Notes under the pieces: model-generated
Seen by the model: the letters and a program-made list of their open reading frames with translations, nothing else
Database searches by the model: none
Told to the model about the DNA's origin: nothing
Position numbers and translations under genes: made by a program
In this document: piece by piece, positions 37,261-49,600 of the stretch
Layout of the letters: the number at the start of each line of letters is the position of its first letter
Position numbering within the stretch: position 1 is the first letter of the stretch
NCBI GenBank assembly: GCA_002633005.1
Contig: NMRA01000231.1
Span: forward strand, 376,082-440,081
Reading direction: 5' to 3'
DNA length: 64,000 bases
Source: Phoronis australis
Taxonomy: Eukaryota > Phoronida > Phoronidae

Positions 37261-38715
37261 GATTTTCCTTTTGCTATAAACATGTGTTGCATACTTGAAA
37301 CTTTAGTAAAAATATGGTCGCATCACCAAGTTTATAAACTATAAACATGGTGTCCAATATCAAGGTCCAGGTGAAAGATAAATTAAAGCACAAATAACGT
37401 GAAGAACTATGTGTCACAAAACCCAGCAATTTTCCTATACTCCTGACATCAGTGTATCATCATGTTCCGTGTTTGTCATTAATTTCTTATTTTAGAGATA
37501 TATGCATATACTGTCGGGTTTTCGTAGTGTAATATACAAATCGGCATGTTACGTACATACATGTACAAACTTCCAAAAGCGTTATTATTTGGTAAGATTT
37601 AATTCAACCGACAGCAGCTTAAGCACGTACAATGGCAGACTTGTCAGTCTTTCATCGAGTAACCGCAACTTGTGTTTAACTTGCGTTGCCTTTTATTTCA
37701 GGTTGCAAGCAGGCCAGGGAATTCGTTTACGTGCACTAGTCTACTTGGTGATTCTTATTTTTTTTCTCCATATTTCATTCAATATGGCGGATAGCATTGC
37801 CCTTCTACATGTTTTGGTTTAGAATTGGAAAGACCTACCTTGTGGTGAACAATGCGAAAAGTTCGAAGGTATGACTAAAGAAGACGTGAAGCTCTTTTAC
37901 TGATTTCGGGGGAAAAAAGACTTCGACGCCTGCAGGTGTTCTTTTATCTGTAGAGAAATATAAGAAGTTATACAATTCACTTCACCCTGTCATCCTTAAT
38001 GTTAGTCTTGAAAGCTGACATGAAATATTGAATGTGAAAACATGTTACCATGCTGCGCCTTAAATTCTCGAAAAAAGTGTTACCGTGGTTTTTATTTCAA
38101 AGCCAGTTTGTACTTAAAATAGCTCATGCTTCTCCTTGTTCGCTACATGAAACGTGATAAGTATTTTCAAATACGCCCGATGGTATTGTGTAAACAGAAA
38201 TTGCTTTTGCATTACACTCAGGTTCTCATTCACCCCAGTGCATACAGTCATTAGAAAGACCACCTCCTGTTCTCCGGATGACGTCATATTTGAACTAAAC
38301 CCTCACGTCTCGAGGATGCAGCCACAAGGAACCAACAAGGTTTCACAGATAATGAACCTAGGGCCAGCGCAGTGAGGGGCAGACGGGTGCCGCCTCAAGA
38401 AATCTTAGCTGATATCTAACAATGTGAAAATACAAAATTCGATGAACTAAAGCTAGTCGCTGGTCAGCTCAGCTATGATTCAGTCGAGACGGGAAGCTTA
38501 GCTCGTACCTCTTACCTATCTGTCTGCACTGGCTCTAAGGTTATGATTCGTTTCTGATGATCCTTTTTCGGAAAAGATAACTTTATCATGGTCATTCTTT
38601 GTAGGAATATTTTGAATAGGTGAGGTCCCTGGTATAGTGCCTTTGGCAATGTTTCAAAGTCCATTGTTGAAACAGGGCCGGTAGTTCATTTTCTGGTGGC
38701 TGGAGGAAAACGATA

Positions 38716-38880
38716 CAAGGTGTGTCCCAAAAATATTCACACTTCAACGTCTGGAGTTCAAATTCAGTTTCCATTAACACTAAGCTTCTGCATGAGTGTA
38801 CAGCATGGTTGCACAATATTTTTAAGGTGGTTGCGTCAGTCATGACGTGCTCCGAGCAAACGATTTAGTTTTGAAGAACA
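38716..38880. mobile_element. Possible mariner-type terminus
   Basis: The sequence 'aaggtgtgtcccaaaaatat' at 38718 resembles the ends of several invertebrate mariner-like elements, and a minus-strand frame (38843-38592) reads away from it. A second site with similar wording is at 8249. Neither has a paired opposite end that I can identify, so this is tentative. Confidence 0.2.
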
Positions 38881-39189
38881 CTCATTCATTGCTCAATAAT
38901 ACTGAAAACCAAGAAAGTCAAGGAAGTTCAAAGACAACCTTTCCAAGCTAATGAGCAATGAATTTAATTTGATTTACAAGTTTTAAAGGACTAAGATTTC
39001 TTACACTTTGTGAAATTTAACCAGTAATCCAGTTCTACCAAGCAGGGTGAACTCCACAGTGCTGGGAGTCTCCATGCCGATCAGCACTCACACAACGACC
39101 CTGTGTTCCTGGAAGACTACACGTCAGGGCAAAATAGACCTCCACCACGCCCAAGAAGGAAAATAGTGTAATGGCCAAAGATGGCGGAA

Positions 39190-41230
39190 GAAGCAGCACG
39201 GAAGGCTTTTAATGAGGATGTGCACAACATCACGAGGACAACTTTGATGGGCAGCATAGAGAAGAAGACTGACTAAGAGTTTCACGACAATCACACACAC
39301 ATACAGCTTGGCTGTAGAGCGGTTTCATGCACAGGAAGAGCGAACAAGATCACCACGGCAGGAACTCCCGAGAGGCAACAGACGGGAAACGCGTATCAAG
39401 TAGATACGAGCTGAATTAAGATCACTTGGGAAGGCTATTCGCAGAGCCCATGACCGTGAGAAAGTCGGGCTGCAGTGGCTTAGAGATGACTTGCGGTATG
39501 AGATGAGGTGCATGCGGAAGGCAGAGAGGTTACGTCGAGCCAAGAAGGCAATAGCTAATCGCAACCTCTCAGTTTATCAAGAACTCCTTCAGATTTACAA
39601 AGAACTTACTGGGGGAAGAGAGATCAGGCGAGTTGCAGTTATGCAAGGAGGAGATAGAGCAACATCTTAAAGCAACTCATGGAGACGACAGACGCGATGT
39701 GCCTATTGGCGTGTGTTCGAGAGTGGAGGCTGCAAATAGGCCAGAGAGTAAACCAGAAATGAATGAACCTACGTGGAAGGAATTGCTACAGGTGGTGAAG
39801 TAAGCTCGATCGGGTCCCAGGTCCAAGTGGCATCCCGTGCAAGGCCTACAAGAAGTGTCCCTTGCTGCTGAGGCAGCTGTGGCTGATTCTAAGAACAGTG
39901 TGGAGGCAGGGCAAGATACCGACTGGTTGGAAGGTTGCAGAGGGGTGCTTTGTGCCCAAGGAGAAGGATTCTGCTGTGCTTGACCAGTTTAGAACTGTAT
40001 CACTGCTGAGTGAAGAAGGCGAGATTTTCTTTACGATCCTTACTAAGAGGATGACATCCTATTCCGTAGACAACAAGTACACAGGCACATCCGTCCAGAA
40101 GGGAGGAATTCCTGGTTTCTCAGGGTGTGTTGAGCATACGAGTGTCTTGAGTCAGCTGATTTGGGCGGCCAATGCTAAGAGGAAAGACATGACATGTGTG
40201 TGGCTGGACTTAGCCAATGCCTGTGGTTCCATCCCCCACCAGCTGATCATTGGCGTACTATCACGTACCGGAGGGTATCAGTCGCATGTTAACAGATTAC
40301 GTTCGAGGAATTCAGTTTGGGTTTACTGCATGTGCCATCACTACAAACTGGATCAAGCTGCAAAGAGGGATAATAACTGGATGTACCATCTCTCCTACTC
40401 TGTTCTTCATTTGGATGCCTTTTCTGATAAAGGCCGGAGAAAGAGAATCTAGGGATCCGAGGCTACAGCTTGATATATTGGTACCTGCAATATGAGCTTT
40501 TACATACGACTTGACAATAACTACGCTGACCCATGTGCAAGCTCGGTGCGTGTTGGCAGCACTAGATGCCGTTGCAACATGGGCTCGTATGAAGTTCAAG
40601 CCCAGGAAGTCAAGACTCCTGAAGCTGAGAGGTGGGAAAATGGTCAACAGATTCACCATAATCATTCAAGGCGAAAAAATCCATCAGATGTTAACAACCC
40701 ATCAAGTGTCAAGGTAAATGGTACGATAATCTCCTGTGCGACAAGAACAATATCAAGCAGATGGAGACCCAGGTTTTAGAGTGGTTGAAGGGAATAGAGA
40801 AAAGCGGTCTTCCTGGCAAGGACAAGACGTGTATTTATCAGCACGGTCTTTTATTTCGTGCAACCTGGGGACTCATGCGGTACGACTTCCCAATTTCTGC
40901 CTGCAGTAGAGTGCCTTGAGAGAACAGTAGGCAAGTGGCTAAGAAAGTGTTCAGGAGTCCAAAGAAGATTAACAGAGATTGGTCTTTACAACAGAACTAA
41001 AGAGCTACAACTGCCTCTAGCGTCAATTACGGAGGAGTTTAAAGTAGGAAAGTACTGGCTGGTACTCACATTACGCGAGTCTAGAGATTAGAAGGTGGGG
41101 GAGGCAGGTGTCGTGACGAGATCAGGGAGACGGTGGTCCGCAGACACATCTGTGAGCCAGGAGGAGAGGTTGTTACAGATCGGAGGTATAATTGGTAGCA
41201 CATGCGTATGACGTCGGGGCTTAGAAACAT
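39190..41230 (+). pseudogene. Non-LTR retrotransposon reverse transcriptase, inactive
   Basis: About 2 kb of plus-strand coding remnants in collinear order with several frame changes. An N-terminal basic coiled segment (RRAHDREKVGLQWLRDDLRY at about 39450) is followed by LKATHGDDRRDVPIG (39670), then the long frame from 39862 with IPTGWKVAEGCFVPKEK, SVQKGGIPGFSGCVEHTSV and WLDLANACGSIPHQLI. The rest lies in shifted frames: GITISP-type segment GIITGCTISPTLFF (40370-40410), THVQARCVLAALDAVATWAR (40527), KSGLPGKDKTCIYQHGLLF (about 40803) and LQLPLASITEEFKVGKYW (about 41008). This is the RT and thumb/C-terminal part of a non-LTR family abundant in invertebrate and fish genomes. The catalytic xxDD motif is lost: TYDLTITT stands where FMDDLT is expected (about 40502). 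Frameshifts near 39690, 40260 and 40690 confirm it is dead. Confidence 0.8.
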
Positions 41231-43357
41231 CCCTGTGGGTCTCTGGTACTTAAAAGATGCAGGTAGCAATTGCCACGATTTTGCTTTGCCACGGATTCAT
41301 ATACTTTACTTGAAAAACTACTGGACGCCAAGCAGAAATCACACGGGGACCTACAATTGTAATCGTGTTTACGCATAAATTTGAGCTTGCAACTGTACAT
41401 GACTGTGAACCAGCCAAACGAATTTTGATTTACTTCAGATGTTGAGACCCGGCAAAACTTAATAATTGTTTTTGCAACATTTTTTGACAAGAAGACAATG
41501 AATTAACCATGAGGGCGAAAAAAGGTACACGACGATGGCGTCAGTTGGTGACTGCAACGAAGTAGCAAAGCCGTCTAGCTAGTTTGTATGGTTAATTGTA
41601 CAATGAAATGTTTATGTTATTATTGACTGAAACTGTATTTACATAACCACGAATCAAACATCGTGCATTCCAGACTCTTCCAAGACCATACAAATAGAAA
41701 TACGATCCTCCGTGTTTTTCACGTAAGAAACATTTACTATAATCCAGTCCCGATGTCAAGGAAACATTGACCGTATGTCTCCAGCACGTCCGTGCTTGCC
41801 GAAGTATCGACCAGGTGTTTTCAAAAGGAACTCTACAAATTACACATGGCGCAAGACAATCACAATTATTAGCCATGCCGTGATTGATCGTGAATTATGA
41901 GATATATTTTCTACTTGTCTTCAAGAGGCAAAGCCCCAAAGTCCAACATGTCGTTGCAAGTCATCGTAAAAGGCAGCAGCTCAATAGTTATCACCGCATG
42001 AAGACCGAGAAAGCATAAAGTGAACTTTGGATACACAGGCGTGATTACAGTTTGGAAGAGACTGGAAACATGAGTAATATTCATAAGAAGTTATAAGTCT
42101 GTGCTGATCTCGGTGACAAAATACTGAACAAAGAAGCAGCAATCGTCCCTGTGTTGACCTGCTTCGATCACTCGGTCACAATGAATCCAACCCTTTCGGT
42201 GTGACCGACATTGCTTCAAACTAAGTTGTATACGATTCCAGTTGGATTTTCTATGAACAATGCATTCATTCTCGACGCCTTTTTGTGACTGAGATATTCA
42301 CCCGGTCAATCTACCCAAACGTATCACCCCAGTGTTACTCGTTAGTGAGACAGATGCGAAGATAAGCACGACATGGTTCGCAAAATAAAGGCATCAGCGT
42401 TCTCCATGACATGTAACATCATCAACAAATCCAGAATGAATTGACGGACTCAGTCTCAAATATCCAAGAGCAAACACTTTGAGGAAGGATAATGCTATTG
42501 CACACAAGCGCAAGGCTCTGTTTCAAACATCTCTTCGGAGAAGGCCGCGTAGTTCAACTCGAACATCGTCTGTCGTGAGTGCATCAGCAATCTTAATATC
42601 AGTTTGATGTACAATGGTGGCCAAGGAGAAACTAAAATAATTATAGACTCCACTTGTGCGTTTATGCTCATAAAAAATTATCCTGGCAGAATTTTACGTA
42701 GTCAATTCACCACAAAACTACAGATTTGTCTCTACGTTCCTCCCCTGCAACGATTAGAACAATGCATCGCTCATTAGACCTGGGCTGTTTGGCCACTTGA
42801 AAATAGAGGGAGATAAACATGGTTACGAGGGAACAACGTTCTCTTGTAGTGAAACGCGCTGTCAAAGAATAATTTACAAAATCTTTACAAGGCCTTTTCT
42901 TCAGGAAGGTAAGCATAACTGCAAGCACTTTGGAATATGATCACGTTTTTCGGAGGATAGGTCTGAAGTGGCGAAAATAGGACAGGGGAAGTTACCGCTC
43001 TTATTCAAATGTTCTAGCTGAAAAAATCTACCGCAGATTGGGACACTGAGCTGGAGATCCTACTTGTACAAGATGCCCCGGAGCTGTTAATTGTCAACAG
43101 CATCTTTGAGTACAATGCATACATCTGGACGAAATTATAATGAAATAACTACTCTCCAGTACACTTATGGCACCGAATAATGTTCCCACAGATCAATGAC
43201 AAACAGCGCCCCCTTAATGCGTTTTGCCGTTCTGGAATAGCACAACTTGTGAAAACAAATACCGTGAGAGAACAATCACTTATTTACATGTTTGTATACA
43301 GCATATGCAAACATGCAAGTGGACCGTCCTCCAATTGTGTCAAACGAAATGTCTTAC
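41231..43357. other. Intronic DNA, nothing recognised
   Basis: Open frames of 60-95 codons occur on both strands (for example minus 41876-41592) but have no splice context, motif or repeat partner that I can identify. Confidence 0.4.
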
Positions 43358-43504
43358 CATTGAGATGGATGTCGTAGCACACCTTTTTATGAATTTCTCC
43401 AGATCTTTGTACATGAATGGCAATGCATAGATCCTCATACGTATCGTTAACATATGAGAGAAATATGTCGCCCCACATCTTCTGGTTTGGTGAAATGGGA
43501 AAGT
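43358..43504 (-). CDS. Ig-CAM exon, first half of domain D3
   Basis: Minus-strand exon of 147 bases (49 codons), acceptor 'ctgatctattttag' above 43504 and donor CAATG|GTAAGAC below 43358, phase 1 at both ends, fully open. The product includes FPISPNQKMWGDIFLSYVND, then EDLCIAIHV and EIHKKVCYDIHLN. The cysteine in KKVCYD fits strand B: it is 14 residues before the tryptophan of the next exon (21338-21135), across a junction that restores the codon for alanine. The upstream junction to 50527 also restores a codon (VTE-N-FPIS). A second cysteine (DLC) is unusual. The assignment rests on splice signals, phase and the fit with its neighbours rather than on strong domain similarity of this half alone. 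Confidence 0.6.
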
Positions 43505-43639
43505 CTAAAATAGATCAGTCATTTACTCTACATCAAACCATTTGGTCGGTGGCAAAACTGGAATATCATAGCCTACAATTATTCGAGATCACGAGTATGA
43601 AAACTTTCTATGTTCATTTGAAAGTTTTATTTTTAAGGT

Positions 43640-44480
43640 GATATATATGGAAAAACTGTGTTCTACTTCAATTACAGTGTAATACAATGCTGAAAATGTT
43701 TTTGTTCAAGACTTATTTGATTTCGAAAATAAATTATTATCCTGGGAGGTTTTAAAGGAAAGATACAACTTAAGCAATTGGGTAAAGTACATTGCTCTGG
43801 ACAAGGCAATGAAAATTTAATATAGTCTGATTAATGATAGAGCCAGCAGCATGCACGACTTTGCACCGGAAAGGATTGATAAGCGATGAACAAAATATGT
43901 ATTACTCTCCAGAGAGACATCAGTTCCTGATGTAGAACACAGTTTATTAGAATTATTTGCAGACCAGCAAACTAAAATATTATGCCTTTTAAACTGTTGC
44001 TCCAAACTCATTTGAAAGTTTTTAAGTATTATCATTCATAAAAAAGTTTACTCAAAATATTTTTTAAAGAAAATGAAAACAGTTTAAAACGACTAATGCT
44101 CATTTTTCGGACTCGCAGAAACTTTTGATCACTTGTTTTTGGAATGTGAGCATGTACTTTCTTTTTGAAATAAATTACCCACTTGGATTTCAAACGTCGT
44201 TGGAGATAACCTGTTACTTGTTGAAAAGCGTGTCCTGCTATTTGCATACTTTGGAGATCATGGCTACGAAATTAATCAGCTATTAACGTTATCTCAGTAA
44301 TTTATATATACAACTGTACTTGTTCGAAGTCTTCATGCATTACTGTACTTCAGAGACTTCACCAACTTTTATTTGACTCTGTCAAGACATGGAAAGGTAC
44401 GAAATCTAGAGAATGAATCCCTGACTTGGGATTTTTTGAAACCCTTATACATTCAGTATAAATTCAAGCAGAGCAGGAAG
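43640..44480 (+). pseudogene. Tx1/L1-type LINE, C-terminal fragment
   Basis: The plus strand encodes NAENVFVQDLFDFENKLLSW and ERYNLSNWVKYIALDKAM (43690-43818), which match the 'V.DL.D..G.FLSWE.....Y' region found after the RT of Tx1/L1-type LINEs. Further on, SFFGLAETFDHLFLECEHV (44103-44158) is the zinc-knuckle segment with 'E.hxHLFxxC', followed by KLPTWI after a stop that replaces the usual tryptophan. Several frames are used and stops intervene. It is a 5'-truncated relic. Confidence 0.7.
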
Positions 44481-44572
44481 TGATGGGAGAGTGAATGTGT
44501 TTGTGTTTGTTTTCTTTTCTACAGTATTCCATTGTTAATTTCAGTTCATGCAAGTAAACTTATTAAGAGTAG

Positions 44573-44573
<1 letters not shown>

Positions 44574-44616
<43 letters not shown>
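44574..44616. repeat. TA dinucleotide microsatellite
   Basis: An uninterrupted run of (AT)n about 40 bases long, directly between the Tx1-like fragment and the Penelope-like fragment. Confidence 0.95.
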
Positions 44617-44617
<1 letters not shown>

Positions 44618-44856
44618 CCTTAAAATAGAAGTATATGTGTGTGCGTGTGTGTGCATATGTACACATGTACGAATACATTTTTGTATCACTGTAATTCGCA
44701 GTGATCTTTCTCGTACTATTTCATTGAAGACGTTCTGTTTTTACGAGTTTAATTTCAGTTGTTTCAAACTCTCTCTATAGAGATCATGTGTTTTATCACA
44801 ACACTGCAAGTAAAATCCTATTGAAATCAGTAGGCAACATAATTTACAGACTAGTA

Positions 44857-45680
44857 TTTGGCGACACATATCTCATCTTCAGGATTGCATTTACATTTAG
44901 TTCACATTGAAACGCATGTCATAAATGGTACCTCCGTAAGTCTATTATTAATTTGCTTTACGAATGTACCATTTCGTGATGAGAGTGGCAAACTATTTTC
45001 GCAGAAAGACCTTGTTAGCATGGGCTCCCCATTAGGTGCAACGTTTGCTGAATTATATATGTCTGAAATTGAAGAACAAGTTAAAAGACTATTGACCACA
45101 TTGCATTACATTTTCGATATGTTGATGATATTTTTGTCTGTTGTAATATTGACGAAATGCTTTTGCTGAAGACTGTGCTTGAGATCCATTCAGTGTTAAA
45201 ATTCACTCATGACACATCTTTGAATGATAAGATACCTTTCTAAATGATCTCATGTAACTCAGGCAAAAGATTCAGCACATCAGTTTATCATAGGTCTACT
45301 GACAAGGTTATATGTCTCAATGCTGACAGCGACCGTCCTAAGCGTTATAAGATAGCTGTTCTGGCCAATCTCTTAAAGAGAGCTCACACTAATTCATCAG
45401 AGTGGAAATTGTTTATTAGTGAAGTTCATCGTGTAAAGTAGCTTCTAATAAATAAATGTTACACATAATCAATTCTTGATAAACACACTAATCGACTTAT
45501 CTCAGAAGTTGAACATCATTACAAAATACAAACATTAACTGGTAAGGTTAAAAACTACTACAAAAACTGTACAAGATAAGAAAATAAAATGATATTAAAA
45601 CATATTATTTCGAGACACGTATCTCATCTTCACGCTACTCTTTACAACTAGTTCACAGTGAAACGCATATCAGAAATGAC
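44857..45680 (+). pseudogene. Penelope-like element fragment (RT) with terminal direct repeats
   Basis: The plus-strand frame at 44858-45169 contains FTNVPFRDESGKLFSQKD and SMGSPLGATFAELYMSEIE, the RT blocks of Penelope-like elements. One base out of frame, the catalytic RYVDDIFVC lies at 45115-45141. Further pieces follow in other frames: LEIHSVLKFTHD (45180), FSTSVYHRSTDKVI and DRPKRYKIAVLANLLKRAHT (45270-45390). The fragment is flanked by related direct repeats, 44857-44926 and 45608-45679 ('cgacacatatctcatcttca' against 'agacacgtatctcatcttca'), as expected for the pseudo-LTRs of this class. No GIY-YIG endonuclease was found. Frameshifts and stops show it is dead. Confidence 0.75.
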
Positions 45681-45689
45681 AAATGTATA

Positions 45690-46655
45690 CACAAAACGTC
45701 CCTCGAGTGGTGTACATAAAATGCCACGAGACATTAATCCGAATAATGTCTTCACCCTAACTGTTTACGTGGCGAATCACAGCCTGTTGTGTATGTAAGT
45801 GCGCGTTATGTTAATAACTTACTATAGTAAAAGAAATTTTTTTAAATGTAACTGTTTATTACTTGACATTGATAAAAAGTGTGAAAACGAAAGTTATGGT
45901 ACATTGAAAGTGTATCATATTTCGTAAATAAATAAATAAGAAGAATATTTATAACCTTCTAAAATCCTCATAGGATAGCTACACTCATTCATGAAACTAG
46001 GCCATTGACCGGAGCGCGTAGCCTACACGTCGTCTGTTTTCAAGAAGATGTTAAAAGTGCCACCGTTGATGACAGCTTTGGCGAATATGCTTGTTTTAGC
46101 GTTGTTGCAGGTACGTTGTCGCATTTCTACGGATACTTTAGCCTTGGTACTAAGCTTTGTGCTAAATATACGACAGTCTTTTCTTCATACAGCTATCTGG
46201 CTAGATACGGATTCTGTAGCATGGATAAATTCACGTGTTGCAGGGACGGTCGTCGTTGCTGCTCGTGTAATACTGTCGCCGATAGTATCAGGTGTTGTCA
46301 TGGTCAGTGACAATAATGTTTGATATAGGCGAGGGATCGGTGCTTGAGTTGCAGACGATATAATATATATAAGAATTGAAAACTGAGTCAGAACTGTCAT
46401 ATAATTAACTGTCCTGTTCCAGATGTTACGATTGAGACCTGGTTGCAAGTTGCTGCTAAAATTGTATTACTTTATGTTATTTTCCGAAATTTTGATGATC
46501 TAACCTGCTAACGACGTCGAGATGACATTGACCTCCCTTTTGAACCTTCACTGTCAGAGGTCACTGTTGAAGTAGTGCGGGAGATAAATTCGGAAAACAT
46601 TACATGACCGTTTTTCCTTCGACAGATTCAAAGCGTATGGGATAAAATATAAGAA
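45690..46655 (+). repeat. Dispersed repeat, copy B of a 0.7-0.9-kb family
   Basis: Partner of 36540-37260 in the same orientation, starting immediately after the second Penelope flank. It contains a 101-codon plus-strand frame (46005-46310) and an 87-codon S/T-rich minus-strand frame (46448-46185) that are not conserved in copy A, so I do not call them genes. Confidence 0.75.
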
Positions 46656-49600
46656 GTGAAGTTGGCATGCGAAACTACGATGATAAAAACACACAAATAT
46701 ACACGCGTTGCTGTGCATAATAATGCACAGATCAGCTAAATAATGATGGAGTCCTTTGAGTTCTAGATAGCTGCTCATTCAAACCACAGGCGATCGAACT
46801 TCCTGATGACTTTGCCGAGCCGAGAGTACCAACTTCAACTGTCCCAAATCGAAACAAAATCTCCGTGCATCTTTCTTGGAGTGGTATTGCTTAAACCTCT
46901 GAATTCTTTTTCCCTTTTTAAATAAATTATCCATGTGAGTGGTAAATTAGCGACGAAATTTTCAAAACAAGCTCAAAACTCTGAATTTAAGGACCTAAAA
47001 TAATTAATATGGCAGAATCCAGTTGCGCTTCAACTTGTAGGCCTGTCGAAGATAAAATTTTCCTATGTCAAAGTCAAGAAATTTAACCTCAATTTCAATG
47101 ATTGAGGTTATTAAAATTAATCTTCCACTTAAGTGTAATTTCTTTCTTCTTATAGCTCATTTTAACCCTTTACCTAGATTTTAATGGGAAGAACCGGTGT
47201 ATCTTTTGTTTCATCTTGACCATATGTGCTACTCTTTGTTGAAGCACGACGATGAGACGGTTTTTGGCAGACATTTCCGATGCCTGACCACACGTTTAGT
47301 TGCAATAAATCATCATCGCTAAAATGCAGACTTCGCAGTAAGCCTGAGTTAGAAGCCAGCAACCGTGGTACCACAGTTATAAACAATGTTGGTTTGCATA
47401 ATCAGAGTTTAGTTACAATCAAACTGATATTAATTTATGTGGAGGGCACTCAAATAACATTTGCTGGCGCGCGGAAACAGAGCCCCGGAATTGCGTCGAG
47501 AGCGTCCGCCAAGAACCCGGAGGCTCAACAGTAGTTTGCTTACATCTTACGTCACAAAATAACGTCCTTGAATTTGTACTTCTGGCGTTTTTTGGTATTT
47601 TTGTCGGTAAATCACCATTCGAAGGAAATTTGAAGAGATCAAATGAAAGAAGGTATTCAAAGATTTGTTCAATGCTAGTTTCGCGGAGTTCCATGCACAT
47701 TTGTATAGAAAATTCTGGCCAAACAGATTTTGAGTGTCCAACCTTCATGTTTTCTTAGTATGGAGTGACGTCATTTGCTATCGAGAGACAGATAATCTCA
47801 GGCACCTGTGAATCAAATTAGGTTTTTCAAACAATATTAGATGCGATTCTAATGTTCATAACATGTTTACATCATTTGAAATGTATCGAATGACTGTATT
47901 GTTAACAACCTTCTTACGAGTTATCTTGCGCCCATGAACATATTTAAAATGATCTTTTATAAAGCCATTTTGTAAGAAAACATTCGGGACAAGTAAACTC
48001 AGAAACAACATTACATCTAGAAACAGTGCGGACCTTCTAACGACTAATATTATTTCTCATCACTAAAATAGAGGTCTTCATATTCTTGAAATAAATGGCC
48101 ACTCGAATGGAATGTTTTCAGTGGTCTCTTTCAAGGGCGGATCCCTTAACTATGAAAATATCTTTATTTTCCAATATCAAAAAATGAGCAGCAATTGATG
48201 CTATCTGTCAGATCATCATTTTTTCTCAAGTAATATACAGTTCCTAGAAAAACATAAGCGAAAGTTGTACCCGTTATTCCTTGCTAGAGGAGCATCTGGA
48301 AAATTATAGTTTTGCATTTGCAAAATACAATTATTGAATTTAAAAAAACAGTAAATTAGTTTACTCTTCAAAAGCTTTGCTTTGCGAATTCTCTCCATTT
48401 CTTCGAAATACATGTATGATTGATTTCGTGCACGTTTTGAAGTATGTTTAGACGATATGTATTGCAAAAGCGGAGGCCCTAACTATGTCCTGGCCACAGT
48501 CCTCAAAAGGGAAACCATGCACTGATACAGATTTGTTATGTTTTCTATTGAATTTCCTCTCTTATCCGTATTTCACAGTCTTTTTTCTGGACTGTCCCCG
48601 ACCCCACGCCTATGTCGGTTTCCACGCTTTAACCCTGGCGCCTGAATATTTTTTGGGGCCCGTGTTCGCTGGCCCTCCCCCCGCTTCCTACGGCCCTGCT
48701 GATGGAATCGATGACAGTTTTTTGAACTTTCCGAAAACGCTTCGACAGGGACATCATGCAATGCTTTTCATCAGAGAATCGTACATGTACGTTCATTATG
48801 AGAGAATTTCTGAAGGAGACGATGAAAAAATAACTGTTCGAGGAAAAGTATTTCGGAGCCAGCAAAATCCAAAGACGACCCAAAGGGTTCACCTTCACTT
48901 GATAAATGGCAAAGCCACTCATGGAATATGATCATGTAAAGCTGGGTATGAAACATAGATGTCAGGGTATTTTGAATACAGTCAATGAAGATTTACCGAT
49001 ATTTTGTTCTGCTGTTTGCTAACTTATGCCAAATTCAGTGAAAAATAGGTCGAAAGATGGGAATCCTCGAGTCCATAGCAGTGTGTATGCTTTTCTGATC
49101 TTTGCACGAAATATTTTGATTGAAAAATCAGGTTTATAGATCAATTCGACGCACGTCTTGTCTTAGACAAACTTTTAGCTGAAGCAGGTCTATGACTTTG
49201 TCCAAGTCAATTTGATGCACGGAATTGAGCATAATTGCACCATTTATTTAAGGTATTCTTACCTTCTGATCAACGTCACATTTTTGTATTTCCATTGTAT
49301 AAAGGTACTTTTTAGTTAATTGAAAGCGTAGCGTGATCACTAACCTGTGGTATGGTTACACAAGGTGACAAGTCTAGTGTAGCAAGAAAAGTGGTACAAA
49401 ATAATTATAATTCTCATTTAAAGCTTCATAAAACCAAGTTTCAAGTTCGAACAACTACAATATGAGCTCTCTTTAACTCTATACGTGAAGAGTTAACTAG
49501 AGTTTCTCAACAAAACTAATGACACAGTTTGTTTTTCGCGACAACACCTCGCACAAGGTTTTGAGTTCAGTAATCCACTGTCCCTCCTGTGTTGATCGTA

